From positions 37,220 through 101,219 of the forward strand of contig NZ_PUIV01000010.1 in assembly GCF_003113265.1 (NCBI RefSeq): 64,000 nucleotides of DNA, written 5' to 3'. Below the pieces are notes generated by a model. That model searched no databases and had not been told where the DNA came from. It saw only the letters and a list, made by a program, of their open reading frames with translations. Both the position numbers and the translations under genes were made by a program. The stretch comes from Methylosinus sporium. Its GTDB lineage: Bacteria > Pseudomonadota > Alphaproteobacteria > Rhizobiales > Beijerinckiaceae. Below are positions 54,478-63,834 of the stretch, piece by piece; the stretch's first letter is position 1; each line of letters begins with the position of its first letter.

Positions 54478-55818
54478 ATGGCGACGCGGCCGATGGCGCG
54501 AACGGATTTCGCTTCGCCTCCACATGGCGACCCTCCCCTCGAGACCGAGACATTGCGCGCTCGGCTCGCCGCGACGCGCGCGCGCACTCTGGCGCTCGCC
54601 GCGCCACTCGGCCCTGAGGATATGGCGGCGCAGGCGATCGAGGAGGCGAGCCCCACGAAGTGGCATCTCGCCCATACGAGCTGGTTCTTCGAGACCTTCG
54701 TGCTGGCGCGCTTTCTGCCCGGCTATCGCCTCTTCGATCCCGCTTTCGGCTATTGCTTCAACTCCTATTACGAGAGCGCCGGCGCCAGGCAGCCGCGGCC
54801 AAGACGCGGCCTGCTGAGCCAGCCTTCGCTCGAGCGCGTCATGGCCTATCGCCGCCATGTCGAGGAGGCGCTGGAGCAGCTCTTCGACTCGGGCCTCGCG
54901 CCGCAGAGCGAGGCGGCGCGGCTGCTGGAGCTCGGACTGCAGCATGAGCAGCAGCATCAGGAGCTGATCCTCAGCGATATTCTCGCGCTTTTCGCCGCCA
55001 ATCCGCTGCGGCCGGCCTATCGCGCCGCGCCGCCGCGCGGCCTTTGCGGCCCGCCGGAGCCGCTGCGCTGGATCGGCTACGCCGGCGGAATCGTGCGCAT
55101 CGGAAGCGACGCCGACGACCATTTCGCCTTCGACCGAGATTTCGCTTTCGACAACGAGACGCCGCGTCACGACGCGCTGATTCATCCTTTCGAGATCGCC
55201 GATCGGCTGGTGACCAACGCCGAATGGCTGGAGTTCATCGAGGATGGCGGCTATGGCGATCCCGCCTTCTGGCTTTTCGACGGCTGGACGACGATCCAGC
55301 GCGAGGGCTGGGAGGCGCCCGCCTATTGGGAGCGGCGGGGCGGCCTCTGGCTCGCCATGACGCTCGAGGGATTGCGGCCGCTGGAGCCCGCCGCCCCTGT
55401 CGTCCATGTGAGCTTCTACGAGGCGGACGCCTTCGCCCGCTGGGCCGGCGCGCGCCTGCCCACCGAATTCGAATGGGAGACGGTGGCGCAGCAAGAGCCG
55501 GTCGCCGGCAATCTGCTCGAGGACGGCGCGCTACGTCCGCTGCCGCCAGCGGAGACATTCCAGGGCCATGCGCGCCAGCTCTTCGGCGATGTGTGGGAGT
55601 GGACCGGCAACGCCTATCTCCCCTACCCCGCCTATCGCCGGCCGGCCGGCGCCATAGGCGAATACAACGCCAAATTCATGTGCGACCAGCATGTGCTGCG
55701 TGGCGGCTGCTGCGCGACGCCGCAGAGCCATATTCGCGCGAGCTATCGCAACTTCCTCTATGCGCGCCAACGCTGGCTGTTCGCCGGCCTGCGCCTCGCC
55801 AGGGATGTCGGCCGATGA
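54478..55818 (+). CDS. egtB: Ergothioneine biosynthesis protein EgtB (iron sulfoxide synthase)
   Basis: This is 446 residues. The N-terminal DinB_2 domain carries candidate iron ligands His66 (TKWHLAHTSWFFE) with His156 and His160 (ELGLQHEQQHQELIL). The C-terminal formylglycine-generating-enzyme-like domain (~195-440) contains RLPTEFEWETVAQ, FGDVWEWTGNAYLPYP and the VLRGGCCATP end. It oxidatively couples trimethylhistidine (hercynine) to a thiol donor. It overlaps egtD by 4 bases. No egtA or egtC is present, consistent with a variant that uses cysteine directly. Confidence 0.93.
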   Translation: MATRPMARTDFASPPHGDPPLETETLRARLAATRARTLALAAPLGPEDMAAQAIEEASPTKWHLAHTSWFFETFVLARFLPGYRLFDPAFGYCFNSYYESAGARQPRPRRGLLSQPSLERVMAYRRHVEEALEQLFDSGLAPQSEAARLLELGLQHEQQHQELILSDILALFAANPLRPAYRAAPPRGLCGPPEPLRWIGYAGGIVRIGSDADDHFAFDRDFAFDNETPRHDALIHPFEIADRLVTNAEWLEFIEDGGYGDPAFWLFDGWTTIQREGWEAPAYWERRGGLWLAMTLEGLRPLEPAAPVVHVSFYEADAFARWAGARLPTEFEWETVAQQEPVAGNLLEDGALRPLPPAETFQGHARQLFGDVWEWTGNAYLPYPAYRRPAGAIGEYNAKFMCDQHVLRGGCCATPQSHIRASYRNFLYARQRWLFAGLRLARDVGR

Positions 55819-56777
55819 CCAATGATATCGATCGCGCGACGCCTTCGGAGCCGAAGGGCCGCGGCTTCGCGGCCGATGTGCTCGACGGTCTCTCGCGCGC
55901 CGAAAAGCGCCTCTCCTGCGTCTATTTCTACGATGCGGTGGGCAGCGAATTGTTCGACGAGATCACGCATCTGCCGGATTATTATCCGACCCGCGTGGAG
56001 ACGGACATACTCGCCGCGCATGGCGAGGAGATGCTCGACGGCGCCGGAGAGGATATGGCGCTGGTCGAGTTCGGCTCCGGCTCCAGCCGCAAGACCGAAA
56101 TATTGCTCGAGCGCGCGCCGCGCCTCGCGCTCTATGCGCCGATCGACGTCTGCGCCAGCGCGCTGGAGAAAGCGCGCGCCCGTCTTTCCGCGCGCTTCCC
56201 GCATTTGCGCGTGCGCCCCATCGTCGCCGATTTCTCGCGGCCGGCGCCGCTGCCCGCCGATATCGCCGATCGCCGCCGCATCGGCTTCTTCCCCGGCTCG
56301 ACGATCGGCAATTTCACGCCGGACGAAGCGCGCGCTCTGCTGCTGGCCATGCGCGTATTGCTCGGGCCGGGCGGACGGCTCATCGTCGGCGTCGATCTGA
56401 AGAAAGACCCGTCACGCCTCATCGCCGCCTATAATGACGCGCATGGCGTGACGGCCGCCTTCAATCTCAATCTATTGGCGCGCATAAATCGCGAGCTCGG
56501 CGGCGGCTTCGATCTCTCGGGCTTCGGCCATCAGGCCATTTATGACGAGCGCGCCGGCCGCATAGAGATGCGCCTCGTCAGCCGCCGCCGCCAGACGGCG
56601 AAGATCGGCGGCCGCGACTTCGCCTTCTCGCGCGGCGAGGCGATCCATACCGAGGATTGCTACAAATATGGCGTGGACGAGTTCCGCACGACGGCGAGCG
56701 ACGCCGGCTGGGCGCCGGGCCGCGTATGGACGGATGCGGAGGCGCTGTTCAGCGTGCATGAACTGCGGGCGCCGTAG
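55815..56777 (+). CDS. egtD: L-histidine N(alpha)-methyltransferase EgtD
   Basis: This is 320 residues, the typical EgtD length. Features are RLSCVYFYDAVGSELFDEIT, HLPDYYPTRVE, the SAM-binding LVEFGSGSSRKTEILL, FPGSTIGNFTPDEA, and the C-terminal FAFSRGEAIHTEDCYKYG. It trimethylates histidine to hercynine, the substrate of EgtB. The ATG overlaps the egtB stop (ATGA), so the two are translationally coupled and form a minimal ergothioneine operon. Confidence 0.94.
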   Translation: MTNDIDRATPSEPKGRGFAADVLDGLSRAEKRLSCVYFYDAVGSELFDEITHLPDYYPTRVETDILAAHGEEMLDGAGEDMALVEFGSGSSRKTEILLERAPRLALYAPIDVCASALEKARARLSARFPHLRVRPIVADFSRPAPLPADIADRRRIGFFPGSTIGNFTPDEARALLLAMRVLLGPGGRLIVGVDLKKDPSRLIAAYNDAHGVTAAFNLNLLARINRELGGGFDLSGFGHQAIYDERAGRIEMRLVSRRRQTAKIGGRDFAFSRGEAIHTEDCYKYGVDEFRTTASDAGWAPGRVWTDAEALFSVHELRAP

Positions 56778-56835
56778 GGGGGAGTTAGCCGCGGCCGCGC
56801 GGCTCGGCTAAGCTCCGAGCATCGGAGAATCCACC

Positions 56836-57105
56836 ATGGCCGCCAAGCAGCAATTCAGCGTCACCTTGCCGCCCGACATGGCCGAGGTCGTGGAAGAAAA
56901 GCTGCGCCGCGGCGAATACGACTCGGCGAGCGAATTGATGAGCGAGGGCGTGCAGGCTCAGCTGGACCGTGACGCTTCGCTCGAGACATGGCTACGAGAT
57001 GTCGTCGTCCCCGGCCATGCGGAATATCTCGCCGACCCCTCCAGGGCCGTCCCGGCCGAAGAATTGCTCGCACGGATAAAGGCGCGGCGCGCAGCGGGAC
57101 GATAG
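56836..57105 (+). CDS. parD: ParD-type ribbon-helix-helix antitoxin
   Basis: This is 89 residues. The N-terminal RHH segment (FSVTLPPDMAEVVEEKLRRG, then YDSASELMSEGV) binds DNA, and the C-terminal half (LETWLRDVVVPGHAEYLADP) would bind the toxin. It is followed 5 bases later by a parE-type gene that is frameshifted, so the antitoxin now appears to lack an intact local toxin. Confidence 0.85.
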   Translation: MAAKQQFSVTLPPDMAEVVEEKLRRGEYDSASELMSEGVQAQLDRDASLETWLRDVVVPGHAEYLADPSRAVPAEELLARIKARRAAGR

Positions 57106-57110
57106 CTCGC

Positions 57111-57403
57111 GTGACGAAGGTCGTCTTCACGCCCGCGGCGGAGCGCGAGGTCGATCGTCTGCACGCCTGGATTTCTGACAGGGCAGGCCAAAGCGTCGCC
57201 GACGCCTTCATCCTGCGAATCGTCGCGGCTTCTCCACCTTCCCCGAGCGAGGGCGAAGGCGTGACGATCTCTTGCCCGGCTTGCGGACGATCGGTTTCGA
57301 ACGCCGCGTCACCATCGCATTCATAGATCGGGACGTCGTCTCGATCGAAGGCGTTTTCTATCGGGGACGCGACATAGAGACGAGCTTTGCCCGCGAGCAA
57401 TGA
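57111..57403 (+). pseudogene. parE: parE-type toxin gene, frameshifted
   Basis: Starting at GTG 57111, frame 0 reads a good ParE N-terminus (VVFTPAAEREVDRLHAWISD, then AGQSVADAFILRIVA) up to about 57227 and then loses similarity. From 57227 the +2 frame reads the expected C-terminus (GFSTFPERGRRRDDLLPGLR, TIGFERRVTIAFIDRDVVSI, then EGVFYRGRDIETSFAREQ) to TGA 57401-57403. The break equals a deletion of 1 base or of 3n+1 bases near 57220-57230; the usual residues between RIVA and GF look missing. The product would be inactive unless the sequence here is in error. Confidence 0.85.
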
Positions 57404-57567
57404 CCGAATGCGACTTCGGCGCCCTTTCCGAAAGGCGCGGCAGATCGCGCATGGCGCATCCCCGCCTCGCGGTATAAATTTCCACGGTCTCTGCGGGACG
57501 CCGCACGCGGTCACAGGCATTTCATGAAATAGGGGACATAAGCCCTCACCTCCACAGGAGACCGCGG

Positions 57568-59364
57568 ATGAACATCGTCTCCCCCACTGTCACTTCGCCG
57601 CCGCTCGCAGAAGCGACGCCGCGAGAGATCGACCGTAGCGGCGAAATCCCCTCCTTCGACACGCTGGATCGCGCCGCCCGCGCCTTCACGGCGCGCATCA
57701 CTCATGGCGTCTCGCCGCTGGCGCAAATGTCGGCTTGGCTCGATTGGGCGACGCATCTGACACGCGCCCCGGGACGGCAGATCGAATTGTCGCTCGCCGC
57801 CATGCAGGACGCCGCCAGATACGCTCACTTCGTCGCTCATGCGGCGCGTGGCGAGATCGTGGTCCCACCCTTCGCGCCCGCGCCTTTCGACAAGCGCTTC
57901 GACGATCCCGCTTGGGACGCGCCGCCTTTCGCCTTTTGGAAGCAGGGATTTCTCGCGAGCGAGCATTGGTGGCGGCAGGCGACGCGCGAGGCGCGCGGCA
58001 TGACCCCCAATGACGCCGCCCGCGTCGCCTTCATGGCGCAGCAATGGCTCGCGCTGTTCTCGCCCTCCAACGCCTTCTGGCTCAATCCCACGGTCATCGA
58101 CCGCACGATGAAGGAAGGCGGCGCCAATCTGCTGCGCGGGGCGGAAAATTTCATCGAAGATTACACCCGCGCGCTTCTGAACACGCCCAATGGAGGCAAT
58201 GGCATTCGCGTCGGCGTCGATGTGGCGGCGACACCGGGCGAGGTGATCTTCCGCAACGAGCTGATCGAGCTGATCCAATACGGCCCCTCGACGGGAAGCG
58301 TCCACGCCGAGCCGATATTGATCGTCCCGGCCTGGATCATGAAATATTACGTGCTCGATCTGCAGCCGCAGAATTCGCTGGTGCGCTATCTGGTCTCGCA
58401 GGGCTTTTCCGTCTTCATGATCTCCTGGCGCAATCCGACGCCGGAAGATCGCGATCTCTCTTTCGACGATTACCGCGTCTGCGGCGTGCTCGCCGCGCTG
58501 AATGCGATCGGCGCCGTGCTGCCCGGCCGCAAGGTCCATGGCTGCGGCTATTGCCTCGGCGGCACGCTGCTCTCCATCGCCGCGGCGGCGATGGCGCGCG
58601 ATCACGACGAGCGTTTCGCCAGCCTCACTCTGCTCGCCGCGCAGACCGACTTCAGCGAGCCCGGCGAGCTGATGCTCTTTGTCGACGCGGCGCAGGTGGC
58701 ATTTCTCGAAGATATGATGTGGGACCAGGGCGTGCTCGACACGCGGCAGATGGCGGGGGCCTTCGCGGCGCTGCGCTCCAATGAGCTGGTCTGGTCCAAG
58801 GCGGTGCGCGAATATCTGCTCGGCGAGCGGCAGAAGCCCAACGACCTCATGGCCTGGAGCGCCGATCAGACGCGAATGCCCTATCGAATGCACTCACAAT
58901 ATTTGCGCGGCCTGTTCCTCGAGAATCGCCTCACCGCCGGCCGCTACGCCGTGGAGGGCGAGGTGGTGGCGCTGAAGGATATATCGGCGCCCATGTTCGT
59001 CGTCGGCACGGAGACCGATCATATCGCTCCCTGGCGCTCTGTGTACAAAGTCCATCTCTTCACCGACGACGAGCTGACCTTCGTGCTGACCACTGGCGGC
59101 CATAACGCCGGCGTCGTCTCGGAGCCTGGCCATCACGGACGCTCCTATCACACCGCCCTGCGCCAGGCAGGCGGTCACTATGTCTCCGCCGACAAATGGC
59201 TGGCCGCGGCGCGGCGGGAAGAAGGCTCCTGGTGGCCGCTCTGGGCCGATTGGCTCGTCGCCCACGGCTCGACGGAGCGCGTCTCGCCGCCGCCCATGGG
59301 GGCTCCGGCGCGGGGATTCGCGCCGCTCTGCGCCGCGCCCGGAAACTATGTCCACGAACATTGA
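57568..59364 (+). CDS. phaC: Poly(3-hydroxyalkanoate) synthase, second copy
   Basis: This is 598 residues, the usual class I length, without the basic tail of the 41702 paralogue. The lipase-like box GYCLGG contains Cys329; the Asp lies in [12 protein letters not shown] and the His in TTGGHNAGV. It is diverged from the other synthase throughout (for example [15 protein letters not shown] for FVATNPELLRATLDA) yet collinear. It probably differs in substrate or regulation. It is followed 69 bases later by a Crp-family regulator on the same strand. Confidence 0.92.
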   Translation: MNIVSPTVTSPPLAEATPREIDRSGEIPSFDTLDRAARAFTARITHGVSPLAQMSAWLDWATHLTRAPGRQIELSLAAMQDAARYAHFVAHAARGEIVVPPFAPAPFDKRFDDPAWDAPPFAFWKQGFLASEHWWRQATREARGMTPNDAARVAFMAQQWLALFSPSNAFWLNPTVIDRTMKEGGANLLRGAENFIEDYTRALLNTPNGGNGIRVGVDVAATPGEVIFRNELIELIQYGPSTGSVHAEPILIVPAWIMKYYVLDLQPQNSLVRYLVSQGFSVFMISWRNPTPEDRDLSFDDYRVCGVLAALNAIGAVLPGRKVHGCGYCLGGTLLSIAAAAMARDHDERFASLTLLAAQTDFSEPGELMLFVDAAQVAFLEDMMWDQGVLDTRQMAGAFAALRSNELVWSKAVREYLLGERQKPNDLMAWSADQTRMPYRMHSQYLRGLFLENRLTAGRYAVEGEVVALKDISAPMFVVGTETDHIAPWRSVYKVHLFTDDELTFVLTTGGHNAGVVSEPGHHGRSYHTALRQAGGHYVSADKWLAAARREEGSWWPLWADWLVAHGSTERVSPPPMGAPARGFAPLCAAPGNYVHEH

Positions 59365-59433
59365 GCGCTTTCCGCTCGACGCGCGATCAAATACTCGTCA
59401 AACTGCGCTCATGGCTCTGGGCGGGGCGATACC

Positions 59434-60126
59434 GTGTCGAATTCTTTGTTGCGAATTGCCTATTTCGAGGGGCTCGACTCCGCCGAGGCGGAGCGGATCG
59501 CCCGCAAATGCATTTGGCGGCGCGTCGACGAGCATGAGCTCGTCGTCGATTACGACGATCGCTCGACGGACGTCTATTTCATCGTCTCCGGCGATCTGCG
59601 CGTGCTCATCCGCACGCCGGCGGGCAAGGAGGTCATTCTCTGCGACCTCCATCCCGGCCAGATTTTCGGCGAGATGGCGGCGATCGACGGCGCGGAGCGC
59701 TCGGCCAATGTGTCGGCTCTGACCAAATCCGAGCTCTGCATCATGCCGTCGAGCGTGTTCAAAAATGTGCTCTTCTCCCAGCCGGCCGTCTGCGAGAAAG
59801 TGCTGCGCCTGCTGACGAAGCGCATTCGCGATCTCAACGCGCGACTGTTCGAGCGCTCGGTGCTCGATCTGCGCCACCGGCTCTACGCCGAGCTGCTGCG
59901 CCTCGCGCTGCCGCGCAAGGGGCATGAGGGCCAGTCGATCATCTCGCCGCCGCCGCTGCAGCATGATCTCGCCGCCCGCATCGGCTGCCGGCGCGAGCAG
60001 GTCAATCGCGAAGTGCAGGCGATGATCCACGAAGGCCTCGCCGAGAAAATCCGCGGCGGACTGGTGCTGCTGCGGCCCGCGACGCTGGAGCAGCGTCTGA
60101 CCGCCTGCCTGGAGCAGGCCGGCTGA
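59434..60126 (+). CDS. Crp/Fnr-family transcription regulator, probably cAMP-responsive
   Basis: This is 230 residues from a GTG start. The cyclic-nucleotide-binding domain spans ~5-120. Its phosphate-binding cassette GQIFGEMAAIDGAERSANV has Glu80, Arg89 and Ser90 in the positions that contact cAMP in Crp. A C-terminal Crp winged helix follows (~150-225; LQHDLAARIGCRREQVNREV recognition region). It has no Fnr-type cysteine cluster. An adenylate cyclase gene lies 0.7 kb downstream and a PHB synthase just upstream, suggesting a local cAMP-linked unit. Confidence 0.9.
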   Translation: MSNSLLRIAYFEGLDSAEAERIARKCIWRRVDEHELVVDYDDRSTDVYFIVSGDLRVLIRTPAGKEVILCDLHPGQIFGEMAAIDGAERSANVSALTKSELCIMPSSVFKNVLFSQPAVCEKVLRLLTKRIRDLNARLFERSVLDLRHRLYAELLRLALPRKGHEGQSIISPPPLQHDLAARIGCRREQVNREVQAMIHEGLAEKIRGGLVLLRPATLEQRLTACLEQAG

Positions 60127-60316
60127 AAAAGATTTATGAATCGCGCCGGGACCGCGCCGGCCGTCTGTGCGCCGACGCACAAACAGCCGCGTGGGGGCCT
60201 GCTAAATCTTTTTGCTTCGAGGCGCTTCCGACGCCGAGCCGTCCCCTTCGGCCGGTAGCGCTCTCGAGTGGCGACGCCGCTCGCGATGAGCGGCCAACCG
60301 GCTGGACGAGCCCGCA

Positions 60317-60706
60317 ATGCCCTTCGCGCTCATTTCGATTCCCCGTTGCGCCGAGCTCTGCGGCCTGGAGCCGCACGAGGCGATCGCCGGCGCCGTCCCC
60401 TCGCCCTCGCACCAATCGCTCTACGAAAGCTATCTGATGCTGTGCGATCGCGGCGCGGATTTCGTGCGCGAGCTCGTCATCGCCGACCTGCGCCGCGCGC
60501 TGGACCTCGGCGCGCGGCGCCTCGCCGCCGAGCTGCTGCTGGTTCTGCGCCGCTTTCTCTCCGCGCCGCGCGGCGCGCCGCGCTCCCGGCCGCCGCCGCT
60601 GGACGGGAGCGCGCTCGAGGCCGCTCTCGGCCTCGTCGAGCGCCTCGCGGCCTATCGCACGCCCGGCGCGCGCGGCGGCGGCGCTGGAATTTCGGAGACG
60701 GCGTGA
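60317..60706 (+). CDS. Hypothetical protein between the Crp and cyclase genes
   Basis: The 129-residue protein is soluble with no signal peptide. Its middle (SHQSLYESYLMLCDRGADFV, RELVIADLRRALDLGARRLA) is predicted helical, and a Pro/Arg-rich linker precedes a short C-terminal helix. I do not recognise a family. It has protein-like composition only in the first ~85 residues. No clear Shine-Dalgarno sequence was found. Confidence 0.45.
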   Translation: MPFALISIPRCAELCGLEPHEAIAGAVPSPSHQSLYESYLMLCDRGADFVRELVIADLRRALDLGARRLAAELLLVLRRFLSAPRGAPRSRPPPLDGSALEAALGLVERLAAYRTPGARGGGAGISETA

Positions 60707-60848
60707 GAAGGCCGCTCCGGTCGACACGATCGACCGCTCGGTCTAGCGTTCCCGGCCGAAGTGGACATCGGTTCGGCATTGGAAACGCGTCGAATCGAGA
60801 GCGCTCGCGGCGCAAGTCGCGCCCTCGGCCGGCGCATGGGAGGCGTGA

Positions 60849-63080
60849 TTGAAGCGCACACGGCGACGCAGACCGGCCTATTATCTCGCGACCGCGACTG
60901 CGGCTCTCGCCGTGCTCGCGATCGGCCGGCTGCAGCCGCCGGCGCTGGACGATCTGCGCAATTTCGTCTTCGACACGTTTCAGCGTCTCGCCCCGCAGCC
61001 CTATGATCCGGGCCTTCCGGTGCGGGTCGTCGCCGTGGACGAGGAGAGCCTCGCCGCCTTCGGCCAATGGCCCTGGCCGCGCACGCGCCTCGCCGAGCTC
61101 GTCGACAAGCTGGCGGAGGCGGGCGCCGCGGCGATCGCCTTCGATATCATCTTCTCCGAAGAGGATCAGACCAGCCTCGATCATTTCGTTCGGCGATTGC
61201 CGGATGGGCCCGCCAAGGTCGAGATCGTCGCGGTCGCGGCCAACGCCATTCCCAATGATCGGCTGTTCGCCCGCGCGATCGCGGCGGCGCCGGTGGCGCT
61301 CGGCCTCACTCTCTCCAACGTCGGTCCGAAAAGCGCGTCGCCGCCAAAGGCCGGCGTCGCCATAGCGGGCGACGACCCGACGTCTTTCCTGAGCCGCTTT
61401 CCCGCCGCTGTCACGCCGATCGCCGAGCTGGCGGAGGCGGCGCGCGGCCTCGGCGCGACCAATTGGGCGCCCGATCGCGATGGCGTCGTGCGCCGCGTTC
61501 CGCTGCTCGGCGTCGGCCCCGGCGGGCTCACGCCCTCACTGGCGCTGGAGGCGCTGCGCCTCGCCCAGGGCGCCTCGACGCTGGTCATTCGCTCCTCCAA
61601 CGCCAGCGGCGAGACCGCCTTCGGACGCCAGACCGGCGTCAATGCGGTGAAGGTCGGCGCCTTCGAGATCGCCGTCGGCGCCGCGGCCGACATTCGTCCG
61701 CGCTATGGCGCCGAAGCGCCCGAGCGCGTGCTCTCGGCGGCGGCGGTACTCCAGGGCCGCGCGCCGCGGGACGAAATAGAGGGGCGCATCCTCTTCATCG
61801 GCGCCACGGCGATCGGTTTGGGCGATATTCGCGCCACGCCGTTGCAGCCGACGCTTCCGGGCGTCGAGATTCATTCGCAGATCGTCGAATCTCTACTCTC
61901 CGGCGCGCTGCTTTCGCGGCCGGATTGGGCGGCCGGCCTCGAGCTCGTCGCCGCCGGCGCCGCTTTCGTCCTCGTCGCTTCGCTGCTGCTGCTGGTCGCG
62001 CCGCTGTTTTCGGCGCTCGCCGCGATCGGCCTGATCACGGCCCTGTTCACCGCGTCCTTTTGGGCCTTCGATCGCGCCGGCCTGCTCGTCGACGCCGCCT
62101 TTCCGAGCCTTTCGGCCGCGCTCGCCTATGGCGTCGGTGCGGTGGCGCTGTGGCGCAACGATCAAGCCGCGCGGCGTCATGTGCACATGGCCTTCGGAAA
62201 ATTCATCGCGCCCGCCGTCGTCGAGGGCCTCGTCGAGCATCCAGAGCGGCTGGTGCTCGGCGGCGAGACGCGCGAGCTGACGGTTCTGTTCTCCGATCTG
62301 CGCGATTTCTCCACCATTTCGGAAGGGCTCACCGCGCAGGAGCTCACGCATTTCATGAACGCCTATCTGACGCCGATGACCGACGCCATTCTCGATCGCG
62401 AGGGCACGGTCGACAAATATATCGGCGACGCCGTCATGGCGTTCTGGAATGCGCCGCTCGACATCGCCGACCATCCGCGCAAGGCCGTCTGCGCCGCGCT
62501 CGACATGCGCGCCGCCATGGCGCGCTTCAACGCCGAGCGCGCCGCCGAGGCCGCGCGCGCGGGGCGCGACTATCGCAAGGCGGCGATGGGCATAGGCCTC
62601 AATCTCGGGCCCTGCAGCGTCGGCAATATGGGTTCGACGCGACGCTTCGACTATTCGATCCTCGGCGATGTCGTGAATCTCACCTCACGGCTCGAAGGAC
62701 TATGTAAATGGTTCCGCGTCGATATTCTGGTTTCCGGCGATTTGCGCGACGCCGCCGCCGGCTTCGCCTGGCTCGATCTCGGCGCGGCGCAGGTGGTCGG
62801 GCGATCGGCGCCGACGCGCATCTATGCGCTGGCGGGAGACGAGGCCTTTGCGGCGAGCGAGGCGTTCGCCGCCTGGCGTGACGAGCATAGGACGATGATG
62901 CGCTATCACGCCGAATGGGATTTTACCCGCGCCCGCGCCGCGGCGGCGCGCATGATGGCCATCGTCGAGCCGCATTGGACTGGCTGCTATTTGGCGTTGG
63001 AACAGAGATTCGCGGCTTTCGAGGCGGTCCCGCCCGCAAAGTCCGATGGCGGACCCATTTGGAAGATGGATAGCAAATGA
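60849..63080 (+). CDS. CHASE2-domain membrane adenylate cyclase
   Basis: This is 743 residues from a TTG start with GGGAGG 5 bases upstream. A membrane segment at ~10-27 precedes a CHASE2 periplasmic sensor (~30-345; VRVVAVDEESLAAFGQWPWP, then GVEIHSQIVESLLSG). Three membrane spans (~350-425) connect to a class III cyclase domain (~470-650). That domain has the metal-binding VLFSDLRDF, a Lys in GTVDKYIGDAVMAFWN (adenine-type), and YSILGDVVNLTSRLEGL. It should make cAMP in response to an unknown periplasmic cue. The next gene overlaps by 4 bases. Confidence 0.9.
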   Translation: MKRTRRRRPAYYLATATAALAVLAIGRLQPPALDDLRNFVFDTFQRLAPQPYDPGLPVRVVAVDEESLAAFGQWPWPRTRLAELVDKLAEAGAAAIAFDIIFSEEDQTSLDHFVRRLPDGPAKVEIVAVAANAIPNDRLFARAIAAAPVALGLTLSNVGPKSASPPKAGVAIAGDDPTSFLSRFPAAVTPIAELAEAARGLGATNWAPDRDGVVRRVPLLGVGPGGLTPSLALEALRLAQGASTLVIRSSNASGETAFGRQTGVNAVKVGAFEIAVGAAADIRPRYGAEAPERVLSAAAVLQGRAPRDEIEGRILFIGATAIGLGDIRATPLQPTLPGVEIHSQIVESLLSGALLSRPDWAAGLELVAAGAAFVLVASLLLLVAPLFSALAAIGLITALFTASFWAFDRAGLLVDAAFPSLSAALAYGVGAVALWRNDQAARRHVHMAFGKFIAPAVVEGLVEHPERLVLGGETRELTVLFSDLRDFSTISEGLTAQELTHFMNAYLTPMTDAILDREGTVDKYIGDAVMAFWNAPLDIADHPRKAVCAALDMRAAMARFNAERAAEAARAGRDYRKAAMGIGLNLGPCSVGNMGSTRRFDYSILGDVVNLTSRLEGLCKWFRVDILVSGDLRDAAAGFAWLDLGAAQVVGRSAPTRIYALAGDEAFAASEAFAAWRDEHRTMMRYHAEWDFTRARAAAARMMAIVEPHWTGCYLALEQRFAAFEAVPPAKSDGGPIWKMDSK

Positions 63081-63766
63081 CGGGCGTGACGGAAGAAAGC
63101 GCGGAAGCGCGCAGGCTGCGCTATTGGGGACGGATCGAGCCGGCGCATGAGCCGGACGCTTTCGCGGCGCTCGATTCGGCCTATCGGCAGCCGCATCGCT
63201 CCTACCACAGTTGGGCGCATATCGACGAGCTGCTGGCGGGTCTCGAGCGTTTCGGCGCGCTGGCGACGCGGCCGGATTTGATCGCCGCGGCGATCTTCTG
63301 GCACGACGCCGTCCATCTCGCGCGCGATCCTGACGGCAAGACGCGGCTCGACCGGCAGAATGTGCGCGACAGCGTCGCCGCCTTCCGTCGCCACACGACG
63401 CTCGAAGGGAGCGAGGCGCAGGCCGTCGAAGACCTCGTCATGGCGACATCCGATCATGTCGGCGCGCGCGCGACGACCGAGCATTATCCCGGCTTCGCCG
63501 CCGATCTCGATCTCTTCGTCGATCTCGATTTGAGCCCGCTCGCGGCGCCTTGGGAGATTTTCGCCGCCAATACGCAGAAAATCCGCTCGGAATCGGTGGG
63601 CGTGGAGGAAGCCGAATTCGCCGCCAATCAAGTGAAGATGCTGGAGGGGCTCGCGCGTGGCGATGCGCCGGTCTTTCGCCGCGCCGAGACGCGCGCGGCC
63701 TGGGACGCCACGGCGCGCGTCAATCTCGCGCGCTGCATAGCGGGGCTGCGCGCCGCCGGACGCTGA
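63077..63766 (+). CDS. HD-superfamily predicted metal-dependent phosphohydrolase
   Basis: This is 229 residues. Metal-ligand candidates lie in YHSWAHIDELL, FWHDAVHL (the HD pair) and MATSDHVG, a pattern of small HD-domain hydrolases of unknown substrate. The ATG overlaps the cyclase stop (ATGA), so it is translationally coupled to the cyclase. A role in nucleotide turnover linked to cAMP is possible but unproven. A bidirectional terminator follows. Confidence 0.83.
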   Translation: MTGVTEESAEARRLRYWGRIEPAHEPDAFAALDSAYRQPHRSYHSWAHIDELLAGLERFGALATRPDLIAAAIFWHDAVHLARDPDGKTRLDRQNVRDSVAAFRRHTTLEGSEAQAVEDLVMATSDHVGARATTEHYPGFAADLDLFVDLDLSPLAAPWEIFAANTQKIRSESVGVEEAEFAANQVKMLEGLARGDAPVFRRAETRAAWDATARVNLARCIAGLRAAGR

Positions 63767-63793
63767 GCGTCGCGGCGATCGACCTCCCCCCAT

Positions 63794-63826
63794 AAAAAAA
63801 CCCCGCCGAAGACCGACGGGGTTTTT
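63794..63826. terminator. Bidirectional intrinsic terminator
   Basis: CCCCG (63801-63805) pairs with CGGGG (63817-63821) as the core of a hairpin flanked by a 7-base A-run on the left and a T-run on the right. It therefore works for the HD gene on the plus strand and for ftsH on the minus strand. Confidence 0.85.
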
Positions 63827-63834
63827 GTTTCCAG

